From Acidobacteriota bacterium (GTDB lineage Bacteria; Acidobacteriota; Vicinamibacteria; Vicinamibacterales; 2-12-FULL-66-21), in contig JACCXG010000110.1 of the NCBI GenBank assembly GCA_013697225.1, forward strand, positions 1 to 7,013: DNA of 7,013 nt. The letters are read 5' to 3'. Both the position numbers and the translations under genes were made by a program. The notes beneath the pieces were generated by a model, which was given only the letters and a program-made list of their open reading frames with translations, made no database searches and had not been told where the DNA came from. This document shows positions 1-6,043 of the stretch, in pieces. Within the stretch, counting starts at the first letter, position 1, and every line of letters begins with the position of its first letter.

Positions 1-519
1 GATCGGGTAGAGCAGCACGGGAAGCAGCACGTCGCGGCTTCGTGCCCGCACGAGCATCGCTGCAAAGAGTGTCCCGACCGCCGCGAAGCCGACCGTCCCT
101 GCGAACAGCAGCCCCCCGAGCATCAGCGGCTCGGCGAACAGCGGCGCCTGGAACATCAGCGCTATCAGGGGGACGACGACCGCCTCGACGGCGGCGAGCA
201 GCACGAGCACCCCGAGCAGCTTCGCCACGTACAACGCCGGGCGGTCCACAGGCGCCATCATGAGCGCCCGGAGCGTATCGCCATGACGCTCCCGCTCGAA
301 CGTGCGGCCGAGCGCCAGCGTTCCAGAGAACGCAATGGCGATCCACAGGATCCCGGCCGCCGCTCCCTCGATCGGCTCTCCTTCCCTGACGAAGCCGAAC
401 GAGAACACCAGCACGCACGCGACAGCGAAGAACACGGTCGTGTAGAAGATTTCCATGCTCCGAACTTCGATACGGAGATCCTTCTCCAGGACGAGGAGGA
501 CGGTGTGAAGGAACCGCAT
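1..519 (-). CDS. ccmB: Heme exporter protein CcmB, N-terminal 173 residues (cut by window edge)
   Basis: Membrane permease partner of the CcmA ATPase in the ABC complex that, with CcmC, drives release of heme-loaded CcmE during cytochrome c maturation. I translated the minus strand directly: the frame is open from the ATG at 519-517 to position 1. The protein begins MRFLHTVLLVLEKDLRIEVR. Hydrophobic stretches lie at about residues 23-43, 53-71, 95-124 (long, one or two helices) and 132-156. The visible end, LLPVLLYPI at 165-173, matches the conserved CcmB region. The charged loop FERERHGDTLRALMMAPVDR (74-93) is also typical of the family. CcmB proteins are about 220 residues, so roughly 45-50 are missing past the left edge. 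The start ATG shares one base with the ccmA stop (TGATG), which suggests translational coupling. Family identity is strong. Confidence 0.93.
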   Translation of the reverse strand, partial: MRFLHTVLLVLEKDLRIEVRSMEIFYTTVFFAVACVLVFSFGFVREGEPIEGAAAGILWIAIAFSGTLALGRTFERERHGDTLRALMMAPVDRPALYVAKLLGVLVLLAAVEAVVVPLIALMFQAPLFAEPLMLGGLLFAGTVGFAAVGTLFAAMLVRARSRDVLLPVLLYPI

Positions 520-1223
520 CACACAGCCGAGGCCCTTCGGTAGCGCTCGCGCAGCCCCGCCGTCCCCTCGGGCAGGATCAGCAGCCGGCCGGCCGAGAGC
601 ACGACGGCGCGGTCGATCACCCCCTCGATAGCTTCCAGATCGTGCGTGGTCAGCAGGACAATGCGGCCTGCGGCCCGGAGTGTCTGCAAACGGGACTTCA
701 GTGCGGAAGTGGAGGAATCGTCCAGACCGGTGAACGGCTCGTCGAGCAGCACGAGCTGGGGACCGTGGAGCAGCGCCCGTTCGGTGGCGAGACGCTGTCG
801 CATGCCGCGCGAGAAACCCGCCACGGCGTCGTTCCGCCGGTCGCTCAGGCCTGCCCGGACGAGCGCCTCGTCCACCGCCCGGGCGGGGTCCCGGACCCCC
901 TGAAGGCGTGCGAAGAACGTGAGATTCTCGGCAGCGGAGAGCTCCGGGTAGAGGTACAGGTCGTGAGCGAGCAGCCCTATCCGGGCACGGAGTGCGGCCC
1001 CGCCTCCCGCCGCGGTGTGCTGTCCATACCGCACCTCGCCAGACGTGGGCGTCATGAGCGTTGCGGCAATGGAGAGCAGCGTCGACTTCCCGGCGCCGTT
1101 CGGGCCCAGCAGAGCGACGATCTCGCCGGCATGGCAGGTGAACGATACGCGGTGCAGCGCCCTGCGACGCCCGAACGAGCGGGTCACGTCCGCGAAGGTG
1201 AGCGAGTCGAAGGGAGGTCCCAA
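519..1223 (-). CDS. ccmA: Heme exporter ATP-binding protein CcmA
   Basis: Cytoplasmic ABC ATPase of the CcmAB(C) complex, whose ATP hydrolysis releases holo-CcmE. The 234-residue protein has a Walker A motif (GPNGAGKST, 40-48) and an ABC signature in degenerate form (FSRGMRQR, 137-144, the usual CcmA style). It also has Walker B with the catalytic Glu (LVLLDEP, D161-E162), a D-loop (GLDD) and an H-loop His194. The Q-loop position carries AHDLYLYPEL rather than a clear Gln. The length is typical of CcmA (about 200-240). The start is a TTG at 1223-1221; an in-frame TAG only two codons upstream rules out anything earlier. The next candidate, a GTG at Val13, would remove the first beta strand. 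I see no clear Shine-Dalgarno sequence, so initiation probably depends on coupling to the upstream gene, which ends 3 bp before in the same frame. CcmA is distinguished from generic ABC ATPases by its neighbour ccmB and the ccm context. Confidence 0.93.
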   Translation of the reverse strand: MGPPFDSLTFADVTRSFGRRRALHRVSFTCHAGEIVALLGPNGAGKSTLLSIAATLMTPTSGEVRYGQHTAAGGGAALRARIGLLAHDLYLYPELSAAENLTFFARLQGVRDPARAVDEALVRAGLSDRRNDAVAGFSRGMRQRLATERALLHGPQLVLLDEPFTGLDDSSTSALKSRLQTLRAAGRIVLLTTHDLEAIEGVIDRAVVLSAGRLLILPEGTAGLRERYRRASAV

Positions 1224-1226
1224 CGG

Positions 1227-2465
1227 CTAGGTTGTGCGTTCGACTGCCGGGTCGTCGTCCAGCGCCATGTAGATCCCTTCGAGCGCCGAGACGAGCTCCC
1301 GCCGGCGCCCGGCATACAGAGCGGGATCGACGGCGCCGTCGCGGTTCCGCAGCTCGAGCGCGGTCAGCTCCTCGAACAGTGCATCCCGGCGCACCTCGAG
1401 CTGCCGCCGTTCGGCGACCCGCGCTGCCCGCGCGGTGGCCGAGCCGACCGAGGACCACGCCCCGCCGACCAGGATCACTAGTGCAAGGCCGATAACCAGA
1501 TTACGAGGCCACGTCGGATGGTGCGGAACCTTGCTGAACTGAAACCGCAGCACTTCCCCCGCCGCCACTGCAGATCCGCGCCCGGCGATGTACAGGTTCC
1601 CCTGGGCCGGCATCGTGCGCTGCTCGGTCATCTGCGGTGATGAGAGCTCGAGGTCCCCGATTTTCTGGGCTACAACCGCCATGTGCGCCAGCGGCAACGG
1701 AAGGGGCTGCTCGACGACCAGATCCGATCCTGAGAGCGGCAGCGTGTAGCCGAGCTGCACGATGGTTGCACCCGGGGAAAAGGGCCCCGCTATCTCGAGA
1801 CGTCCTGCGCCCACGGTGGCCTGCGGTGAAGAGCCCTCCAGCACTCGCGCGCTGCGGGCTTCGGCCGGCAGACTGAAGACGATCGGCGCTTCGGGCTGCA
1901 CAGGGGAGGACGAGCGGTTGAGAATCTGGAGAACGTAGAACACCGACAGCCCGTCCTCCCCCATCTCGAAGACGAACCGCGACTCGTCGCCGAGCACGAC
2001 TCCGCCCGGAGCGGCGGTCGCGGCGGCTGTCCCGGCGCCAGCGCCAGTGCCGGAGGATGTGCCTGGCTCCCCCGCGACAAGCATCAGCCGGATCCCGCCG
2101 GTCGGCGGCACGGTGAACTCCTGTGATTCGAGGCGCTCGCCTCCAACCGTTGCCGTGGCCTTCAGCCGCAACCCTGCGGCCAGCCCGGTGAACTCCGCTC
2201 GGCCTGCCTCGTTCGTTGTCGCGCGCAGCGAAGCCGCCCCGCCGGTCATCTCGACCGTCTGGCTCACGACGGGGTTCGCGAATGAGCCGCGAATCACACG
2301 CACGGTCACGGTTCCGGGCTGCACGTCCCCCACCGGCAGCGGCACACCCGACATCTGGCTCAGGTCCGGCATCTCCTGCGTGAGGACGCCCGGGCTCCAT
2401 ACCCAGAAGGCGAGCACGAGGACACAGACGGAGACTCTGAAGGGTCCGGACACGAGGGATGTCAT
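1227..2465 (-). CDS. Secreted/anchored protein with carboxypeptidase-regulatory-like domain, one TM helix and CcmI-like cytoplasmic tail
   Basis: I do not recognise a named family for the full length (412 residues). Residues 8-30 form a signal peptide or anchor. Residues about 51-130 look like a carboxypeptidase-regulatory/Ig-like beta domain, with TTNEAGRAEFTGLAAG at 83-98 being the typical turn. A Gly/Ala/Thr-rich linker follows (136-155), then a second beta-rich domain (about 160-315). A TM helix lies at about 321-341, followed by a basic, helical cytoplasmic tail (345-412). Tail residues 356-403 match the CcmI-like pattern of the upstream gene without gaps. The start chosen is the ATG at 2465-2463, which overlaps the preceding stop as ATGA. 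An ATG 11 codons earlier (2498) would put charged residues ahead of the signal segment and lengthen the overlap to 37 bp. The position between ccmF-H and ccmA suggests a periplasmic accessory of cytochrome maturation, perhaps a sensor or scaffold; this is inference. Confidence 0.8.
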   Translation of the reverse strand: MTSLVSGPFRVSVCVLVLAFWVWSPGVLTQEMPDLSQMSGVPLPVGDVQPGTVTVRVIRGSFANPVVSQTVEMTGGAASLRATTNEAGRAEFTGLAAGLRLKATATVGGERLESQEFTVPPTGGIRLMLVAGEPGTSSGTGAGAGTAAATAAPGGVVLGDESRFVFEMGEDGLSVFYVLQILNRSSSPVQPEAPIVFSLPAEARSARVLEGSSPQATVGAGRLEIAGPFSPGATIVQLGYTLPLSGSDLVVEQPLPLPLAHMAVVAQKIGDLELSSPQMTEQRTMPAQGNLYIAGRGSAVAAGEVLRFQFSKVPHHPTWPRNLVIGLALVILVGGAWSSVGSATARAARVAERRQLEVRRDALFEELTALELRNRDGAVDPALYAGRRRELVSALEGIYMALDDDPAVERTT

Positions 2466-3142
2466 GAGCGGGTTGCGGGTTCGAGCTTCGTTCCACATCG
2501 CTTGCAGAAGGCGGCGTCGGGGTCATTGCGTGTCCCGCAGAGACACGCAACGGGCGCGGCCGCACCCGCGCGTCGCGCCGCAGGTTGCGGTCCTGGCGAG
2601 GTGCGGGCTGCACCGGTGCGGCGCAGCCGTGCGGTCAGTTCACGCTCGATGAGCTCGCGGTACGCCGCCCCGCCAGCGTCCAGTCCGCGCATGATGACCA
2701 GCGCGCGGGCCCGCAGCCGGCCGCTCATCTCGTCGAAGTCGCGCCCCGACACTTTCCCCATCGCACGGTCGAACTCGAGCTCCTTGATGGCCCTGAGGAT
2801 CAGGAGCTTCTCGCGCTCGAGTTCGGCCCGGCGCCCAGGGTCGACGGGTGTCTCGGCGGTAAAGGAGTCCTTGCCGACGAGCGGCACAAGCGTACGGTAC
2901 AGGGCACCGGCGGCGAACCCCGCGGCGCCGATCGTGAGGCTGATCAGGACGAGGTGCTCCGGCCTGGAGTTGCGCGCCATGATCACGGCGACCGTGGCGG
3001 TCAGCAGTGACACGAGGACGAAGAAGTGCCAGGGCTGCAGCGCGTCCCGCGCCGGCGCGGGACGCGGAGATCCGGCGTCCCCTCCGGGCGCACCGTCAGC
3101 CCTCACGTTCAGGTCGTGTTCAATCGAGGTCGCGGAGCTCAT
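2462..3142 (-). CDS. Two-TM CcmI-like protein with C-terminal zinc ribbon
   Basis: A 226-residue inner-membrane protein. It has a polar N-terminus (1-36), TM1 (about 38-56), a short loop, TM2 (about 64-85), a charged helical segment (103-155) and an Ala/Pro/Arg-rich linker. It ends in a zinc-ribbon-like site at Cys200, Cys202, Cys213 and Cys216 (CLCG, then FCKRCGTKL). The helical segment contains KELEFDRAMGKVSGRDF, which resembles the cytoplasmic region of CcmI (CycH), the apocytochrome chaperone of System I. The periplasmic TPR part of CcmI is absent. By the positive-inside rule the helix and ribbon would be cytoplasmic. The first Cys pair is C-x-C, not the usual C-x-x-C, so metal binding is likely but unproven. 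The ATG at 3142 lies 23 bp inside the end of ccmF-H, and no later Met keeps TM1 intact. A CcmI-like assembly role is inferred from sequence and location; it is not a recognised orthologue. Confidence 0.82.
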   Translation of the reverse strand: MSSATSIEHDLNVRADGAPGGDAGSPRPAPARDALQPWHFFVLVSLLTATVAVIMARNSRPEHLVLISLTIGAAGFAAGALYRTLVPLVGKDSFTAETPVDPGRRAELEREKLLILRAIKELEFDRAMGKVSGRDFDEMSGRLRARALVIMRGLDAGGAAYRELIERELTARLRRTGAARTSPGPQPAARRAGAAAPVACLCGTRNDPDAAFCKRCGTKLEPATRS

Positions 3143-5573
3143 GATCCAGTCGCGAATCCAGCTCGGAATCCCCGGCCCGCGGACCCGGAGGCTCCGCGTC
3201 CGCCTCGCGCCGCGACAAGCGCCTGGCCACGAAGAGCGCCATCAGGGCACCGGAGAACCCAACCACATAGGGGAACAGCCAAGCCAGCCGGTTGAAGCCG
3301 GTGTCGATCGGCCGCATGAGGACTTCCTGGCTTCCATGATCCGCCACGAACGCCGCGAGCACCTGATCGCGGTTCATCCCCGCATCGATGAACTTGTTCA
3401 GTTTGGCGCGCTGGGTATCGAGGCCGTGGCAGTTCGGCTCCATGGGACAGTCATTCAGCGGCCGCCGGCAACTGCAGGTGCACATCAACTCCCCCTGCAG
3501 TTCTTTGTAGAGACGCGCCTTCTCGTCGGCCGACGGGGCCTGCGCGCGGGCACCTGCCGGAATCAGCAGCAGCACCAGCACCATCGCCGCCGTGGCGGCG
3601 TTGGCCGGCACCTTCGCGGTAGCGAAGGCGAACGTGCGCTCCGGCACCATCGCCAGCAACGTTCCCGCAGCCAGAATGGCAAAGCCGAACCAGATCCAGT
3701 TCACCAGCGGGTTCAGCGTGACCGCATACGTCGCGCTCCCCTCAGCGGCGTCATAGCCGGCGAGCACGATGTAAAGGTCCTCCGCAAAGCCTCTGCGGAT
3801 GGCAACTTCCGTCGTCGGCTCCTGTTCACGCTTGGCGAAGAACCACTTGGCCGGCTGCATCGTTCCGAGGAGCTTGCCGTCCTCGAGCACGCTGATGTGG
3901 CCGGTGATCATCTGCTTCTGTGCATCGCTCGTGACCCGCAGGGCGTCGTGGCGCACGGTGAAGTGTCCGACGGTCAGCTCCTCACCCGGCCGGAGCACCG
4001 CCTGGCCTTCCTGCTTGAACCCTTCGCCGGCAAATCCCAGGAACATCACCGCAATGCCGACGTGGACGATATAGCCGCCGTACCGGCGTTTGGATCGGCC
4101 AACCAGTCCGATCATCGCGGTGAGCCGGTCTGAGCCCGTGGCCGCCCGCCGCACCTCCCCCCCGCGGATGAACTCCTGCGCAATGGTCCCGAACACGAAG
4201 GCACAGAGCGCAAAGCAGATCCCCGAGCTCCAGACCCGGACGCCAAACGCCACGAGTGCACCGGCAACGAGCAGCGCGAACACGACCGGCCCCAGGAACT
4301 GGTCGATGAGATTGACCACCGTGGATTTCCGCCAGGCGAGCAACGGGCCGACCCCCGTGAGCGCGAGCAGGATCAGCCCGATGGGCAGCATCCACTTGTT
4401 GAAGAAGGGAGGACCGACGGTCAGGCGCTCCCCCATGACCGCCTCGCTCAATGTGGGGAACATCGTGGCAAAGAGCACGAAGAAGGCGGCAAACAGCAGG
4501 ATCCAGTTGTTGGCAAGGAACGCCGCTTCGCGCGAGACCCACGAGTCGAGCCCGTTCCGCGAGCGCAGCAGCGGCAGCCGGTAAAACACGAGGCCGAAGC
4601 TGCCCGTGAGGATCACCGCCATGAAGATCGTGAAGAGCCTCGCCAGCTCGCGGTCCTCTCCGAATGCGTGCACCGACTGGACGATGCCGGACCGTGTCAT
4701 GAACGTCGCGAAGATCGTCAGGAAGAACGTCAGGATGACGAGCGTGACGTTCCAGACCCGCAGCATGCCGCGGCGCTCCTGCACCATCACCGAATGGAGA
4801 AATGCGGTCGCGGTGAACCAGGGCAGCAGCCCCGCGTTCTCGACAGGGTCCCAGCCCCAGTACCCGCCCCACCCGAGCTCCTCATATGCCCACAGCATGC
4901 CGAGGGTCAGCCCGAACGACAGCGAGAGCCAGCCCACCATCGTCCAGCGGCGTACGGCCCGGAGCCAGGCGTCGTCCAGATGTCCGGTGATGAGCGCAGC
5001 AATGCAGAAGGCAAACGGAATGGTCATCGCCACCAGCCCGATGTACAGCGACGGCGGGTGGATGGCCATGTAGAAGTTCTGGAGCAGGGGGTTCAGGCCC
5101 TGTCCGTCGGCCGGCGCTGGTGTCAGGAAGGTGGAGAACGGGTTGTTGTGCACCACCATCAGGAGGAGGAAGAACATCTCGGTGGCGGCAATGACGGCGA
5201 CCACCCAGGGGATGAGCTCCCGGTAGCGCTCTCTGTTCGTGTAAACGGCAATCGAACCGAACACGCCGAGCAGGAACACCCAGAACATGACCGACCCGTC
5301 GAGCCCCCCCCAGTAAGAGGCGATCTTGTAGGGCAGCGGCAGGGCCGCGTCGGAGTAACGCTGGACGTATTTGATTGAGTAATCGTTGCTGACAAACGCG
5401 TAGACGATCACGCCGGAGGCGGCCGTCATGAGCGCCGTGATCAAATGGAAGGCCCCGATTCCACTCTCGACAAGCTTTCGTGAGCGGCGGCGGGCACCGG
5501 CAATTGAGGCGGCAATGGCGTAGGCGCACGCCACGAACGCGGCGAGCAACAGGAATGTGCCAAGAGCGGGCAT
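3120..5573 (-). CDS. ccmF: CcmF-CcmH fusion: cytochrome c heme lyase subunit with C-terminal CcmH domain
   Basis: One uninterrupted 817-residue frame. Residues 1-650 are CcmF, the polytopic protein that transfers heme from CcmE to apocytochrome c. The periplasmic WWD-type motif is WGGYWGWDPVEN (235-246). The four heme-ligand histidines expected of CcmF are present: H172 (AIHPP), H260 (FLHS), H302 (SVHAF) and H504 (IVHVG). A large periplasmic loop (about 517-620) precedes the last CcmF helix (about 621-644). Residues 661-817 are a CcmH/CcmL domain. It has a signal-peptide-like hydrophobic segment ending AGARAQ (661-678), a helical region with a CTCSC motif (C698, C700, C702) plus C709 and C715, and a TM helix (about 763-785) with an acidic tail. 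The usual CcmH motif is LRCxxC. The start ATG has AAGGA 8 bases upstream. Separate CcmF and CcmH are about 650 and 150 residues, so the length fits a simple fusion. Confidence 0.94.
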   Translation of the reverse strand: MPALGTFLLLAAFVACAYAIAASIAGARRRSRKLVESGIGAFHLITALMTAASGVIVYAFVSNDYSIKYVQRYSDAALPLPYKIASYWGGLDGSVMFWVFLLGVFGSIAVYTNRERYRELIPWVVAVIAATEMFFLLLMVVHNNPFSTFLTPAPADGQGLNPLLQNFYMAIHPPSLYIGLVAMTIPFAFCIAALITGHLDDAWLRAVRRWTMVGWLSLSFGLTLGMLWAYEELGWGGYWGWDPVENAGLLPWFTATAFLHSVMVQERRGMLRVWNVTLVILTFFLTIFATFMTRSGIVQSVHAFGEDRELARLFTIFMAVILTGSFGLVFYRLPLLRSRNGLDSWVSREAAFLANNWILLFAAFFVLFATMFPTLSEAVMGERLTVGPPFFNKWMLPIGLILLALTGVGPLLAWRKSTVVNLIDQFLGPVVFALLVAGALVAFGVRVWSSGICFALCAFVFGTIAQEFIRGGEVRRAATGSDRLTAMIGLVGRSKRRYGGYIVHVGIAVMFLGFAGEGFKQEGQAVLRPGEELTVGHFTVRHDALRVTSDAQKQMITGHISVLEDGKLLGTMQPAKWFFAKREQEPTTEVAIRRGFAEDLYIVLAGYDAAEGSATYAVTLNPLVNWIWFGFAILAAGTLLAMVPERTFAFATAKVPANAATAAMVLVLLLIPAGARAQAPSADEKARLYKELQGELMCTCSCRRPLNDCPMEPNCHGLDTQRAKLNKFIDAGMNRDQVLAAFVADHGSQEVLMRPIDTGFNRLAWLFPYVVGFSGALMALFVARRLSRREADAEPPGPRAGDSELDSRLDHELRDLD

Positions 5574-5581
5574 GCTGTGTA

Positions 5582-5586
5582 TCCTT
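5582..5586 (-). promoter_or_regulatory. Ribosome binding site of ccmF-ccmH
   Basis: AAGGA on the minus strand, 8 bases before the ATG at 5573, inside the 24-bp gap after ccmE. It is the clearest Shine-Dalgarno sequence in the leftward cluster and supports the chosen ccmF start. Confidence 0.55.
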
Positions 5587-5597
5587 GCGGCGCGAGG

Positions 5598-6017
5598 CTA
5601 GCCGCCGGCAGGCGGCAGCGAGCTACCGGCGGGAGCCGGCTCGTACTTCGACGGGCATTTGGCCATGACGCCGTTGCGGTCGACGTCGAACCCGTCGGGC
5701 CCGAGCGTCCCCGTCAGGACCACCTCGGACCCTTCCTTGAAGGTGTCCGGCACGATCCCGGTATACCGGGCCTGAACAACCTGTCCGTTGCTGCCCACGT
5801 TGAAGCGATATTCGAGACTGTTCCGCTTCTTTTCGATGTCGGCAACGTGCCCGTGCAGCTGAAGACGCTTGCCGTGCCACGCAGCTGGCTGGGCCATAAC
5901 CTCGTCGACGTGCTTGTAATACTGGGTATCCTCGCGAAGAGTCGCGAAGAGCAGGCCGGTCAAGGCCAGCAGAACCACGAGGACGGTAGCACCAATCTTG
6001 AGGGGTTTGGCAGTCAT
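5598..6017 (-). CDS. ccmE: Cytochrome c maturation heme chaperone CcmE, CxxxY variant
   Basis: Periplasmic, membrane-anchored heme chaperone that receives heme from the CcmABC complex and hands it to CcmF. The 139-residue protein has one N-terminal TM anchor (about 7-26). An OB-fold beta barrel follows (about 48-115: LQLHGHVADI, YRFNVGSNGQVVQARYTGIVPDTF read in parts, EGSEVVLTGTL). It ends in a flexible Pro/Gly/Ser tail. The heme-attachment motif in most proteobacteria is HxxxY. Here the equivalent segment VMAKCPSKYEP has Cys121 (TGC at 5657-5655) and Tyr125, i.e. CxxxY. Family knowledge: CxxxY CcmE occurs in archaea and in Desulfovibrio-type sulfate reducers (System I*). The ATG at 6017 follows the maf stop by 26 bp. 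Upstream purine runs (AGAGG, 10 bases away) make only a weak ribosome site. The identification is firm; use of Cys as the heme ligand is inferred by analogy. Confidence 0.94.
   Translation of the reverse strand: MTAKPLKIGATVLVVLLALTGLLFATLREDTQYYKHVDEVMAQPAAWHGKRLQLHGHVADIEKKRNSLEYRFNVGSNGQVVQARYTGIVPDTFKEGSEVVLTGTLGPDGFDVDRNGVMAKCPSKYEPAPAGSSLPPAGG
5601..5639. other. Two tandem GC-rich hairpins at the ccmE 3' end
   Basis: The inverted repeats are GCCGCC/GGCGGC with a 4-base loop (5601-5616) and CCGGC/GCCGG with a 4-base loop (5626-5639). They lie in the last codons of ccmE, just before the ccmF-H ribosome site. No T-run follows on the minus strand, so they are not a convincing intrinsic terminator. 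They could affect mRNA stability or simply reflect GC-rich Pro/Gly/Ala codons. Confidence 0.25.
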
Positions 6018-6043
6018 AACTCTTGTGCCTCTGCGGGTTTAAG

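Noticed and set aside
642..1481. Plus-strand frame of 279 codons antisense to ccmA and its upstream neighbour
   Set aside because: No motif, and composition typical of an antisense shadow; the minus strand encodes a textbook ABC ATPase.
2466..2498. Earlier ATG at 2498 for the carboxypeptidase-regulatory-like gene
   Set aside because: The ATG at 2465 gives a standard ATGA junction and places the signal segment at the N-terminus; the longer form adds 11 mostly polar residues before it.
1501..2613. Minus-strand frame of 370 codons in another frame across the carboxypeptidase-regulatory-like gene
   Set aside because: The product is Arg/Ala/Gly-rich without hydrophobic segments, whereas the other frame has a signal segment, beta domains, a TM helix and tight gene junctions.
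2502..4133. Long plus-strand frame (543 codons) opposite ccmF-H and the zinc-ribbon gene
   Set aside because: Its product is Arg/Ser/His-rich with no recognisable domain and is fully antisense to two well-supported genes; this is a usual effect of high GC and codon bias.
5601..5639. Intrinsic terminator between ccmE and ccmF-H
   Set aside because: The stems have no following T-run on either strand, and the downstream gene has its own good ribosome site and belongs to the same pathway.
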